Shown: one piece after another, positions 25,101 to 40,235 of the stretch
Position numbering within the stretch: the stretch's first letter is position 1
How the letters are laid out: the number at the start of each line of letters is the position of its first letter
Source of the DNA: Oasisia sp. SBJ-2009
Taxonomy: Eukaryota; Annelida; Polychaeta; Sabellida; Siboglinidae
Assembly: GCA_964017155.1 (NCBI GenBank)
Contig: OZ024854.1
Coordinates: 68,145,254-68,209,253, forward strand
DNA: 64,000 bases
Direction of reading: 5' to 3'
Translations under genes and position numbers: made by a program
Notes under the pieces: generated by a model
What the model was told of the DNA's origin: nothing
Database searches by the model: none
The model's input: only the letters and a program-made list of their open reading frames with translations

Positions 25101-28100
25101 GAAGAGGCTTGGGCTACTGGAGGGAAGAGGCTTGGGCTACTGGAGGGAAGAGACTTGGGCTACTGGAGGGAAGAGACTTGGGCTACTGGAGGGAAGAGAC
25201 TTGGGCTACTGGAGGGAAGAGACTTGGGCTACTGGAGGGAAGAAACACATTTTGGCAACTGGAGTGAAGAGACTTGGACAATTGGAGGGAATAGACTTGG
25301 GCTACTGGAAGGATGAATCTGGGGCTACTGGAGGGAAGGGAAGGGATGCTGTGACTCACTTTGGAGGCGAGGAGGGAGCGAGACTTGTGCTCCGTCTCCC
25401 ACATGTTGCGTGTGTCCTCCACCTCTGTCACTGCCATCGTCTGTTTGGCTGCTGCCTTCTGCAACATGCACCATGCACCAGTGCCTCATGACAGACCACA
25501 TGCACTGAGTGATTGACAGACAACATGCACTGGCATGACAGGTGGACAATATGCACTGACAGACTGACAGACAACATGCAGAGTGACATACAGACAATAA
25601 TGTTGCCCAATAGACAGACAGACTGATGGGCAGATGAACACACAGACAGACAGACAGACAGACAGGCAGACAGACAGGCTTAAAGCATACATTCAGCATG
25701 AACTAACATGTGAAACAATTAACAAGGCCCCACACTGTCACAGTTGCACCTGATACCCGGACAGCCTTGGGCTTGTCAACTTATATTTAAACTTAAACAT
25801 ATTCCCATTCATTGTACTTAGTGGGAACAAATACTTTCTGGTATGTAATCTAAACAGTTCTTTCATTAACAGCTATTTTCTATACTTCAGTCCTAGCATT
25901 TCAGGGCCTGTCATGTCTGTCTAGTACTGCTACAGTCAGGGCCTGTCATGTCTGTCTAGTGCTGCTACAGTCAGGGTCTGTCATGTCTGTCTAGTGCTGC
26001 TACAGTCAGGGCCTGTCATGTCTGTCTAGTGCTGCTACAGTCAGGGCCTGTCATGTCTGTCTAGTACTGCTACAGTCAGGGCCTGTCATGTCTGTCTAGT
26101 ACTGGTACAGTCAGGGCCTGTCATGTCTGTCCAGTGCTGCTACAGTCAGGGCCTGTCATGTCTGTCTAGTGCTGCTACAGTCAGGGCCTGTCATGTCTGT
26201 CTAGTACTGCTACAGTCAGGGCCTGTCATGTCTGTCTAGTGCTGCTACAGTCAGGGCCTGTCATGTCTGTCTAGTACTGCTACAGTCAGGGCCTGTCATG
26301 TCTGTCTAGTGCTGCTACAGTCAGGGCCTGTCATGTCTGTCTAGTGCTGCTACAGTCAGGGCCTGTCATGTCTGTCTAGTGCTGCTACAGTCAGGGCCTG
26401 TCATGTCTGTCTAGTACTGCTACAGTCAGGGCCTGTCATGCCTGTCTAGTGCTGCTACAGTCAGGGCCTGTTATGTCTGTCTAGTACTGCTACAGTCAGG
26501 GCCTGTCATGTCTGTCTAGTGCTGCTACAGCCAGGGCCTGTCATGTCTGTATAGTGCTGCTACACTCAGGGCCTGTCATGTCTGTCTAGTGCTGCTACAG
26601 TCAGGGCCTGTCATGTCTGTCTAGTGCTGCTACAGTCAGGGCCTGTCATGTCTGTCTAGTGCTGCTACAGTCAGGGCCTGTCATGTCTGTCTAGTGCTGC
26701 TACAGTCAGGGCCTGTCATGTCTGTCTAGTGCTGCTACAGTCAGGGCCTGTCATGTATGTCTAGTACTGCTACAGTCAGGGCCTGTCATGTCTGTCTAGT
26801 ACTGCTACAGTCAGGGCCTGTCATGTCTGTCTAGTGCTGCTACAGCATGCACTGCATGACAACATCACAACAACATCACAACAACATCACCAACACACTG
26901 CCAGGGAGTACTGTGCAACTATAGCACACTGTGTTGTCAGCAGTACTGCAGTGTGTTGTACCCATGCCATCAGCTGTACTGCTGCAGTACAACTGACAGC
27001 ACATGACATGACACCACCTGACAGCATCCACCACGTGGCTGAGTGAGACATTCGACAGTGCTGCAGTGAGAGAGAGAGGAGGAGAACGGAGCAAGACACT
27101 GACTCTCACCTGCAGGTTGAACAACACGCCCTGTCTGGGGGTCACGCTGGGTCAATGAGGTCACATGAGTTCACACAATCCAAAGAATGGGTAACATTAT
27201 GTCAGGGTGGTTTGTGGTTCGGTTGTTAATGTGCAAGTGGGTAAATGGCAGCAGTGTGGGGTGGGGCAGGGACACAATGAATCAGTAAGAAATGCTATAA
27301 AAAAAATTGGATTATGTGAACTTGCGATGTGAGACAACTGCCTCCTGTCAACTCACTGTGGACAATGTCCTCGTCACCTTGCTACACTCATGTAACTGTG
27401 CTACACCTGAGGACAACACCTGTTGGTGACCTCAGGTGGTAGACACCTTCACAACTCATTATATCAACACTGAGGCAGTCAGAGGCACTAGTTAATGCAG
27501 CACTTGCTGTCTGAAGTCAACAAACCTCCAGGAAACTACACGGACAATACAACTGCAACTTGGAGTACAATAACAACAATAACATGTAAAATAACAGCAA
27601 CAACAATAACAACAACCAATGTAACTCAAACGTGTCAGTAACATGTTATGAACACAACATGAACCTGTAATTCCACTGGACCTTACATTCATGCGATATT
27701 TGAGCTCAGCGTTAGAGCTCTGGATGTCTTGCAACGCGTCCTGCAACTTGGAATTGTTCTGCAATAAAGGCCGTAGGACCTCAGTGTCTGTCTACAAAGT
27801 GACAGTCAACTACCTCGTTGGCACAAGCAAGTCTTGGTCGGGGACTCAGAGCCACAGAAACATCAGAAAGACACTGAGAAATACAACTTAGGAAACATGA
27901 TAGAAAGGTTTTTAAAGAAAATAATGTGGGAAAGTTGAACTAACATCTGATGAGATAAGTCTTTATTTAGCGGACACAAGGCAACCAGACATCACTGTCT
28001 GTTTCCCCCCACTTTCAACAGCACCGGTCAGTAGGACAACTTAAGGAAACACCTGCCACCATCATGTCAACTGAAGACTGTCACAACTGACCACTGGTGA

Positions 28101-28189
28101 CCGCTGATGACCATCCACAGGGTCAAACTATCCACCCACCACTCCACAGAGACACTTAAACACCTTAACCTTGTCCAGTCTGTCACACA

Positions 28190-28269
<80 letters not shown>

Positions 28270-31200
28270 CTTTGTCCCTCTGCCTTCCAAGGATGTTGTC
28301 TTCATGTCTGACTTGTTCAAACCAGTTCCTTCACAAAGTCTCACTGCCATAAACATCTTTATTGCTACGACACTGGAATTGTATCAGGGATGGTTGACAC
28401 TTAACTTCCAATGTGAGATGATATCAAATGTAAATCAAATTTATATTTTTGAGCTAATAAATTTCTATCACTAATTTGTGATATAAGGAAAAAAAACATA
28501 TTTTTGAGAAACAAATATCAGTTTATTAATATAATGAAGATATTCACAAATATCAAAATAACATAAACCTAATGATCATTGTGATGTCCAGGCATATGCC
28601 ATCATAATGTCCACCATATGGCAGCAGTGTGTGTGTGTGTGACAGCGAACGGACGGACGGACGGACGGACGGACGGACGGACGGACGGACGGACGGACGG
28701 ACGGACGGACGGACGGACGGACGGACGGACGGACGGACTGGTGGACAGGTGACACTTACTGAGAGGTTCTCCTGTAGGATGCCATTAGTGGCGCGGTAGT
28801 TGGACAGTAGTGTCTCCTGAGTCTTCACCACCTGACATCGTCGCCATGACAACAACAACAATGTCATGCATGACCGCTATTGAGCCAGTATAATTGTTGA
28901 CAGACGATGACATGCATATGACACATCACTCACGTCTGACACATGACATGTATGACACATGACATACATATTACAGATGACACATGTCAGTCACAGACAT
29001 ATCGTGACAAATGGATAAATGCAACACTGACAAAAAATGGATACAGAAGGCTAGAGAAGGAAAAACTGACAAATGGATACAAGACACAGCTTGGAGAAGG
29101 AAAACTGACAAATGGATACAAGACACAGCTTGGAGAAGGAAAAACTGACAAATGGATACAAGACACAGCTTGGAGAAGGAAAAACTGACAAATGGATACA
29201 AGACACAGCTTGGAGAAGGAAAAACTGACAAATGGATACAAGACACAGCTTGGAGAAGGAAAACTGACAAATGGATACAAGACACAGCTTGGAGAAAGAC
29301 AGCACTGATAAATGGACACAGAGCACAGCCTGGCAAAGGGAAACTACGACACATGGATTGAGACCTATCTGGATGTTACGACATTTCCAACTAATATTGT
29401 TCTTGTTGACTGAGATGTCCCAAGGAGTCTGGACTGTGCAGGTGATGACACATTAGCAAACAGATGCAGACACGTATCAGTGATGGACCTTACCTTCTTA
29501 GCATCCTCAAGTTCCCGGAACAACATCTCGTTCTTCTTGGACTCGCTGTGGAGGGCGGCGTGGAGGTCAGCCTTCTGCTGCTCCAACTGTTTCAGGGTCT
29601 CCTCCAACTCTGACTGTGACAGACACAAGTCACGGCAACATGAACACAACTCTCACACCCAACCTGCTCAGAACATCTAACTCTCACCTCACATGCAATG
29701 TCTCACAAGTCTCACAAGTCTCATGAGTAACACTGATACAGCAATGGTCCAGAGTTAAAGAGATGTCTACATCAAATCCCACTTCTGACACCAAATGTTG
29801 CAGTGCAAAATGTAGAGTAAGCGTGTCCTGTATACAGCATCTTACACTTTCCTGTAAGCCTAATTTTTCATGACTGCAAAACCAAGAATCTGGAAACTCC
29901 TTTGGAAGTGAACATCAAAGCACCATTAACTGATTAAGAAGCTGTGAGGAACCAAGGTGTGACACATAATACTCCTGCCCAAAGTACGCCAATATTACCA
30001 GGTGACAGTTACAATTTGTTCAGAACTGCCTATGTGGTTGTCTGGCTGTACAGCACCAGTGATACAGTGAGAAGAGAAATGGGTGTACACATTCAGTATT
30101 TCTCTACACAGTCACAACAGCTACACCTACACAGCCACATGTAACATTTACAGACTCTTGGAATCAGTTAGACAAGAGACAGAAGACAGAACTCAAAGAA
30201 TACAAATCATAGAATTATTAGTACTGAATATCTGAACAGCTAACGTCACAAGACAAGACAGATCAAGTGCAAACTCAGCATAAGTGTAGGAGAATTTCTA
30301 AGACATTTTCATAATGGGAAAGACTGGGGAAGTACGGCTGAGAACACTAGATTCTGAACGGGCTTGGCATGAAGGACAACTAAAGATCTGAGTGACAAAA
30401 CAACTGGTCCTACCACAGACAAAACCTGATCCTAGCACAGTCAACAACAAGAATCACCAAAACTACCAACACAATCCTGGTTCTATGCAATATTTTTAAG
30501 CAAAACAAACCTTTTTTTGCAGGATTGTGCACTTAAAACAGTTAATGAAAAGTAACCATTTGCAACTGTGACATCTGTAGGTAAAACAACTTTGTAAGTC
30601 TGTGTGACAGACCCTGTGCAGTCTCCACCGTTTTCAGTGAAGAGAAAGTTGTTTGACAGAAGGGTCAAGGTAAACGAAGCTCTGGACACTCACTGGTCAA
30701 GCATCTGAGGTGTCTCAATATGTCAGCTACTGGAATGGTTGGACTTGACCAACAAACTGCCTCTGAGGACACATATATGCCATGGTAACGTTGACTGTAG
30801 TTGCAAATGGTTGGTTTTCATAAATGTTTTAGTTGCACAGGTACCGCAAAATGTTTTGTTTGTTTTAAAATACCACATGAAACTGTCTGAGTGCAATGTT
30901 ACAACACTGACACCGAGATGTCCACACTTACCTGAGGGTATCGCTGAATCTGCGGCTAATGAGAGAAAGCTAAGATGAGTTCTAGATCACAGGAGGAAAA
31001 AGAGAACATCTGAACCTCTACTGATAACGGGAGAGAAACAGAAATCAACGAGGAATTAAAACTGTCAATGGTCTGGCCGCCTGGCTATGTATGAACACAA
31101 GAGGACTGTTAGAAGTCTGTGCTCTGTGGACCGGGGAGTCAGTAGAGTCTGACTCTGCCACAGGAGCACCATCAGATGAAGATGACAACTGGGACGGGTC

Positions 31201-34200
31201 ATGTGACTAGAGAGGACTGGTGGCAGAGATTAGTGTACCATGGCAGTCTTTTTACAGTACGAGCTAGAAATTAATACTAGTTCAGTATGATAACATTGAC
31301 CGACAGGTGGCAGCACTCACCTTGGTGTATCCAGTCTGAGGCAAAGCAGACAAAAGAAACGAAGGAGAATTTATTTATTATTCACAAACAGAGTACCACT
31401 CATTATTGGTATTATATCAAATATTATAATGTTGATTGGGACTTATATTCTAGTAACACAAATCCTTCCCACACACAAACCTCAGGAATAAAAAACATTA
31501 CAAAACAAACACCACGGGAACAATAAATACACTGCATAATATGTCATTAAAAACATACACCTGTATAAGGAACTACATAAAACAACGATGAAGCATTTGA
31601 AATGTAACTTTTCTTTTTAATACTACACCTACTAATAATTTATTCTACGCGAACACAATCGGAATACTTGAGCTGGAAACACTCTATTACAAACGTGTTC
31701 AACTGAACTCTGCTGACCTTTGTCTTATCGTGTTCGGTGGAGACCTGTTGCGCCACCTGTGCGGCGGCACGCTCAGTGCGCTGGAGCTGCTCCGTGAGTG
31801 AGGAGACAGCGGCCTGACTCTGCACCAGTTTGTCCCTGGCGGCCTCCAGTCTCTCCTCCAACACCTTCACCTGACTCATCCAGTCGTGCTTCTCACTGTA
31901 CGCGTGCTCCCGGTTCTACACAACAGACAGGTGTGAGGTCATAACATCAGACAGGTGTAAGGTCATAACATCAGACAGGTGTAAGGTCATAACATCAGAC
32001 AGGTGTAACATCACACAACAACTCTTAACTGACTGTTCTTAATATTCATTCATACTTGAGCAATCTCGAGGATTGGCTGCTGCCCTATATAATCAGAACT
32101 TAGCTTTAAGAACTTACCTTCTATTCAATGATTCATTATTTATTGACTGCTTTTTTAACAATTACTATTTCATATTCTGACACAAGTAGTTTTATATCTT
32201 TATATATAGTTCAGCTCAGTATTGTTTAGCCAAGCCTTAGCAAATCTTATATCTGTGTCTGTTATTACTGTTTATATTTCAGCATTTTAGTCAATAGTTA
32301 AATATTTCTATGCACCATTTCACTTTGGACATCTATGTATGAATAAAGGTCATTATTATTGTTTGTTCTTGTTAGGTCGTAACTCACGGCCTTCTCCGTC
32401 TGGAGCATGGTCTCTGCGATGGAGAGTTTGTTCTCTAGCTCCGTCATGCCCTTTAATACTCACGGCCTTCTGTGTCTGGAGCATGGTCTCTGCGATGGAG
32501 AGTTTGTTCTGTAGCTCCATCATGCCCTTTAATACTCACGGCCTTCTCTGTCTGGAGCATGGTCTCTGTTATAGAGAGTTTGTTCTGTAGCTCCGTCATG
32601 CCCTTTAATACTCACGGCCTTCTCCGTTTGGAGCATGGTCTCTGTTATAGAGAGTTTGTTCTGTAGCTCCATCATGCCCTTTAATACTCACGGCCTTCTC
32701 CGTTTGGAGCATGGTCTCTGCTATAGAGAGTTTGTTCTGTAGCTCCATCATGCCCTTTAATACTCACGGCCTTCTCCGTTTGGAGCATGGTCTCTGCTAT
32801 AGAGAGTTTGTTCTGTAGCTCCATCATGCCCTTTAATACTCACGGCCTTCTCCGTCTGGAGCATGGTCTCTGCTATAGAGAGTTTGTTCTGTAGCTCCAT
32901 CATGCCCTTTAATAGTCACGGCCTTCTCCGTTTGGAGCATGGTCTCTGCTATAGAGAGTTTGTTCTGTAGCTCCGTCATGCCCTTTAATACTCACGGCCT
33001 TCTCCGTTTGGAGCATGGTCTCTGCTATAGAGAGTTTGTTCTGTAGCTCCGTCATGCCCTTTAATACTCACGGCCTTCTCCGTCTGGAGCATGGTCTCTG
33101 TTATAGAGAGTTTGTTCTGTAGCTCCGTCATGCCCTTTAATACTCACGGCCTTCTCTGTCTGGAGCATGGTCTCTGTTATAGAGAGTTTGTTCTGTAGCT
33201 CCGTCATGCCCTTTAATACTCACGGCCTTCTCCGTTTGGAGCATGGTCTCTGTTATAGAGAGTTTGTTCTGTAGCTCCATCATGCCCTTTAATACTCACG
33301 GCCTTCTCCGTTTGGAGCATGGTCTCTGCTATAGAGAGTTTGTTCTGTAGCTCCATCATGCCCTTTAATACTCACGGCCTTCTCCGTTTGGAGCATGGTC
33401 TCTGCTATAGAGAGTTTGTTCTGTAGCTCCGTCATGCCCTTTAATACTCACGGCCTTCTCCGTTTGGAGCAAGGTCTCTGCTATAGAGAGTTTGTTCTGT
33501 AGCTCCATCATGCCCTTTAATACTCACGGCCTTCTCCGTTTGGAGCATGGTCTCTGTTATAGAGAGTTTGTTCTGTAGCTCCATCATGCCCTTTAATACT
33601 CACGGCCTTCTCCGTTTGGAGCAAGGTCTCTGCTATAGAGAGTTTGTTCTGTAGCTCCATCATGCCCTTTAATACTCATGGCCTTCTCCGTTTGGAGCAT
33701 GGTCTCTGCTATAGAGAGTTTGTTCTGTAGCTCCATCATGCCCTTTAATACTCACGGCCTTCTCCGTCTGGAGCATGGTCTCTGCTATAGAGAGTTTGTT
33801 CTGTAGCTCCATCATGCCCTTTAATACTCACGGCCTTCTCCGTCTGGAGCATGGTCTCTGCTATAGAGAGTTTGTTCTGTAGCTCCATCATGCCCTTTAA
33901 TACTCACGGCCTTCTCCGTTTGGAGCATGGTCTCTGCTATAGAGAGTTTGTTCTGTAGCTCCATCATGCCCTTTAATACTCACGGCCTTCTCCGTTTGGA
34001 GCATGGTCTCTGCTATAGAGAGTTTGTTCTGTAGCTCCATCATGCCCTTCTGCTGTTCCCGCGCCTCCCGGTCCTTGGCGGCCTGTTGACAGGTTGTCTC
34101 CCTCAACTCCTCCTTGAGTTGACTCACAGACTCCATCAGGGACATGTTCCTCTCCTCCAGCACCTTCTGGTTCTGAAGCGAAAGTGAAAGCCAGAAATGA

Positions 34201-37200
34201 AACTGAAAATGTCGTGATCGCAACGAAAATAAAACATAGAATATTTGTTTGGATTAGGGTGCCTCAAATTTGAAAGTATACATTAGATACTGATATTAAT
34301 TTTCAAAATAAATGGGGCAATGGGCAAGGAGTACAAATAAAAAATAGAAATACAAGGACATAATATCTATAAAAAAAACGGTATAGAAAAAAAAGAATGA
34401 AACAACACTTGAAAATGTATATTTTAATCAAAAGTCGAGAGAAAATCTGCGTGATGTAGAAATAGAGGTTAGATCAAGTGACCTTGACCTGGCACTGACC
34501 TTGTCGTAGTCAGCCTGTATGCGGTTAAAGAGCGTGGTGATCTCCGCGTGGCTGCCGGGGTGGGTCTGTTCTTGGATCTGCTCCAGTGCGTGCTTCAAGT
34601 TGACGTTCTCGTGTTGCACGGTCTGTAGTCTGACACCACACAGCAGACAGTGGGTTAGTTGGGATAAAGTATCGCTTAAAATCGCACTCAATTTTTTTAT
34701 TATTATTTACTTATCCAACGGACAAGTAAAATAAAAACTCCACTTGTCAATATTGTAATGTTCTACCTATCAAATCCTACCTAGCCACAATCTATGTTGG
34801 TATAAGGGTGGCTAAAGAGAAATAGGGGCATGCGAGCTAAAACAGTTAGATGGAACAAACTGGACTCTCATGGAAAACATTAGAAGTTCATATTCAATTC
34901 AAATTAAAAAGAAGACATTAGCCAATACAGCACATCAGTTATAATATTCTGTGGCAGTGTAATCACTGTGATCACTGTGTATATAAACTGTGATCATTGT
35001 GATCACTGTGTATATAAACTGTGATCATTGTGACGTGAACTGTGCATATAAACTGTGATCATTGTGACGTGAACTGTGCATATAAACTGTGATCACTGTG
35101 ACGTGAACTGTGTGTATAAACTGTGATCATTGTGATGTGAACTGTGCATATAAACTGTGATCACTGTTACATGAACTGTGTGTATAAACTGTGATCACTG
35201 TTACATGAACTGTGCATATAAACTGTGATCACTGTGACGTGAACTGTGCATATAAACTGTGATCACTGTTACATGAACTGTGCATATAAACTGTGATCAC
35301 TGTGACGTGAACTGTGCATATAAACTGTGATCACTGTTACATGAACTGTGCATATAAACTGTGATCATTGTTACATGAACTGTGTGTATAAACTGTGATC
35401 ACTGTTACATGAACTGTGCATATAAACTGTGATAACTGTTACATGAACTGTGCGTATAAACTGTGATCACTGTTACATGAACTGAGCATATAAACTGTGA
35501 TCACTGTTACATGAACTGTGCATATAAACTGTGATCACTGTTACATGAACTGTGCATATAAACTGTGATCACTGTTACATGAACTGTGCATATAAACTGT
35601 GATCACTGTGACGTGAACTGTGCATATAAACTGTGATCACTGTTACATGAACTGTGCATATAAACTGTGATCACTGTTACATGAACTGTGCATATAAACT
35701 GTGATCACTGTTACATGAACTGTGCATATAAACTGTGATCACTGTTACATGAACTGTGTGTATAAACTGTGATCACTGTGACGTGAACTGTGCATATAAA
35801 CTGTGATCACTGTTACATGAACTGTGCATATAAACTGTGATCACTGTTACATGAACTGTGCATATAAACTGTGATCACTGTTACATGAACTGTGCATATA
35901 AACTGTGATCACTGTTACATGAACTGTGCGTATAAACTGTGATCACTGTTACATGAACTGTGCATATAAACTGTGATCACTGTTACATGAACTGTGCATA
36001 TAAACTGTGATCACTGTTACATGAACTGTGCATATAAACTGTGATCACTGTTACATGAACTGTGCATATAAACTGCAGTACTCACTTCTCCAGGAGAGAC
36101 TCCAGCCTTGTGTTGATCCTGATGTTTTCTTCCTGTGCCGGCAGCGACAGTAAAACACAGAGGATGAGATGAGTCTAGACGTAACATACACTTAGTGCAA
36201 TATTGTTCAGTGTACCGTACCTCAACCCAGTATGCCCCAATTCTCCCCAACCCAGTGTGTCCTAACCCTGCCCACCCAGCCCAAGCCGAGTATACATCAG
36301 CCCAGCCTTGCCTAATGTGCCCAGCCCAGCCCAGCCCAGCCCAGCCCAGCCCAGCCCAGCCCAGCCCAGCCCAGCCCAGCCCAGCCCAGCCCAGCCCAGC
36401 CCAGCCCAGCCCAACATAGTGACAATGTAAAGAAATTAATCATCATTATGAAATTGATTCGTTACTTTACATCAATTTTCGTCAATCTCCATCCCACAAC
36501 GTCAATACTCGGAGCGAACCTTTTCCTTGCGCACCAGGTCGTCCAGCGCCTCCTGGTGGAGGCGGCGTTGGTCCAGTTCTCGCCTCACGATGGTCAGCTG
36601 CGTCGTCCGCTCATTCAACGTCGCATTCGCTATGTGCAACTGACAACAACAAACACACTTTAGACTCACCAATCAACTGACAACAACAAACACACTTTAG
36701 ACTCACCAATCAACTGACAACAACAAACTCACTTTAGACTCATCAATCAACTGACAACAACAAACTCACTTTAGACTCACCAATCAACTGACAACAACAA
36801 ACACACTTTAGACTCACCAATCAACTGACAACAACAAACTCACTTTAGATTCACCAATCAACTGACAACAACAAACACACTTTAGACTCACCAATCAACT
36901 GACAACAACAAACACACTTTAGACTCACCAATCAACTGACAACAACAAACACACTTTAGACTCACCAATCAACTGACAACAACAAACTCACTTTAGACTC
37001 ACCAATCAACTGACAACAACAAACACACTTTAGACTCACCAATCAACTGACAACAACAAACTCACTTTAGACTCACCAATCAACTGACAACAACAAACAC
37101 ACTTTAGACTCACCAATCAACTGACAACAACAAACACACTTTAGACTCACCAATCAACTGACAACAACAAACTCACTTTAGACTCACCAATCAACTGACA

Positions 37201-40197
37201 ACAACAAACACACTTTAGACTCACCAATCAACTGCATTATGTGATTACATTAATGTCAATGACGTAAGTAGCATTTTAATTATTTATGAAATGATCGTTA
37301 AGAGAACTGTCACACGTTGAAACATTAATGATTAAAAGGCTGCCCAACCCTCAATGCAGCGCCTCAGTTCCAAGGCAATGGCAGGATATATTTGGGTACA
37401 TTCCTGAGTCACTTTGTGACCATTCTATGTGACCACGTGAGGTGACTGTCCACTAGTTGAGGAGACTGTCGACTAGTTGAGGTGACTGACCACTAGTTGA
37501 GGTGACTGTCCACTAGTTGAGGTGACTGTCCACTAGTTGAGGGGTTTGTCCACTAGTTGAGGTGACTGTCCACTAGTTGAGGGGTCTGTCCACTAGTTGA
37601 GGGAACTGTCCACTAGTTGAGGGGTCTGTCCACTAGTTGAGGGGTCTGTCCACTAGTTGAGGGAACTGTCCACTAGTTGAGGGGTCTGTCCACTAGTTGA
37701 GGGGTCTGTCCACTAGTTGAGGGGTCTGTCCACTAGTTGAGGGAACTGTCCACTAGTTGAGGGAACTTTCCACTAGTTGAGGGGTCTGTCCACTAGTTGA
37801 GGGGTCTGTCCACTACTTGAGGGGTCTGTCCACTAGTTGAGGGAACTGTCCACTAGTTGAGGGAACTGTCCACTAGTTGAGGGGTTTGTCCACTAGTTGA
37901 GGGGTCTGTCCACTAGTTGAGGGGTCTGTCCACTAGTTGAGGGAACTGTCCACTAGTTGAGGGGTCTGTCCACTAGTTGAGGGGTCTGTCCACTAGTTGA
38001 GGGAACTGTCCACTAGTTGAGGGAACTGTCCACTAGTTGAGGGGTCTGTCCACTAGTTGAGGGGTCTGTCCACTACTTGAGGGGTCTGTCCACTACTTGA
38101 GGGGTCTGTCCACTAGTTGAGGGAACTGTCCACTAGTTGAGGGGTCTGTCCACTAGTTGAGGGGTCTGTCCACTACTTGAGGGGTCTGTCCACTAGTTGA
38201 GGGAACTGTCCACTAGTTGAGGGAACTGTCCACTAGTTGAGGGGTCTGTCCACTAGTTGAGGGGTCTGTCCACTAGTTGAGGGGTCTGTCCACTAGTTGA
38301 GGGGTCTGTCCACTAGTTGAGGGAACTGTCCACTAGTTGAGGGGTCTGTCCACTAGTTGAGGGAACTGTCCACTAGTTGAGGGAACTGTCCACTAGTTGA
38401 GGGGTCTGTCCACTAGTTGAGGGGTCTGTCCACTAGTTGAGGGAACTGTCCACTAGTTGAGGGAACTGTCCACTAGTTGAGGGGTCTGTCCACTAGTTGA
38501 GGGGTTTGTCCACTAGTTGAGGGGTCTGTCCACTAGTTGAGGGAACTGTCCACTAGTTGAGGTGACTGTCCACTAGTTGAGGTGACTGTCCACTAGTTGA
38601 GGTGACTGTCCACTACTCCACTGCCCCAGCTCTGTCCTCACCTCATTCTCCACCTTGTTAGACCTCGTGTCTGTCTCCGCCAGGCGCCGGGTGACGATCT
38701 ACAACACAATGTGTTGTTTACATTACACACTGCATAATAACACACTGAGCACACTCCCAACACACTGGTCAACAACACATGATTACAGTTTTATTTTGTT
38801 GTTAAATCTGGCTGTAGGTACTAGTCTCAGAGAGCACAGATGTCACAAATAATGTACATGTTGCAGACATGTTGAGGCCATGTGAGTGACTACCTCGCTG
38901 TGCCTACCTCTAGGTTCTCCTTCAGCATTGACACTTCCTGGTCTTTTCGCTGCAGTTGAATCCGCAACTCTTCAATTTCACGCTGCTTCATCCTGTCAAA
39001 CATACGTTTACATAAACAGTGCAGTCTCTCGTGGGTGGCCGTCTGGCCGAGGGCTCTAGTCTGACTGAACCGTCCAATCTCCAAGTCTCAGTGGCTCTTT
39101 CAAGGACCCTCAAACCAACACACACTCTACACTCTTCCTGGGATTGTCACCAACATTCCCAACTAACCCACACAACGGTCTAGTTGTCACTAACAGTGCT
39201 ATCTGTCAAATGACATACATCTTACAACTGGCTAACAGATCAAAAATCAAACTGTAAACATTTCTGGCAATTATCATTTAATAACATAAATAATAGTGAA
39301 ATATTACTACTAATAATAACGACATAAATCAAATCAATCAAACAAACAGCAGTGACAGTTTCAACACAAACCAAACAATCACTAAACAAGAACTCAGATT
39401 GTGACGACATTGTTGAGATGAAGTGAGTGACTGAGGACTGTGTGTGAGTGACTGAGGACTGTGTGTGAGTGACTGAGGACTGTGTGTGAGTGACTGAGGA
39501 CTGTGTGTGAGTGACTGAGGACTGTGTGTGAGTGACTGAGGACTGTGTGTGAGTGACTGAGGACTGTGTGTGAGTGACTGAGGACTGTGTGTGAGTGACT
39601 GAGGACTGTGTGTGAGTGACTGAGGACTGTGTGTGAGTGACTGAGGACTGTGTGTGAGTGACTGAGGACTGTGTGTGAGTGACTGAGGACTGTGTGTGAG
39701 TGACTGAGGACTGTGTGTGAGTGACTGAGGACTGTGTGTGAGTGTTTGAGTAGAGCAGAGGTGAACTAACGACTCCGTGTTGTTCCGGGCCTCCATGGCT
39801 CTCTCCAGCTCCACTGTCGTACTCTGGAGTCGCGCCTGAACCAGCTTCAACTGTCAACAGAAAACACAACTTTATTTAAGTTACTTGGATTCGAATATGG
39901 TGAGAATTGACGACATTTCAACAGAGCTGTTTACAAACAAGTCAGTTATCAGGTCTGTATGGTGGATAGTTCCACTAGTTTTCTCTGACTTTATTCCTAG
40001 TACTATATACATGTGTCTCTAGTGTCGCTGTGTTCATGGTCCCTCTCTCTCCCTATGCCTCCATCTCTCCCTCCCTCCCTCACCCTCTCCCTGTCTCTCT
40101 CTCCCACTCTCCCCATCTCTCCCACTCTTTCCCTATCCCTCCCCCTCTCTCTCTGTCTGTCTCTCTATATATATATCTATATATATATATATATATC

Positions 40198-40235
<38 letters not shown>

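Noticed and set aside
24627..25491. Plus-strand frames of about 230 codons (GYWREEAW type)
   Set aside because: Translation of the 23-bp array in different phases, running into the antisense of W34.
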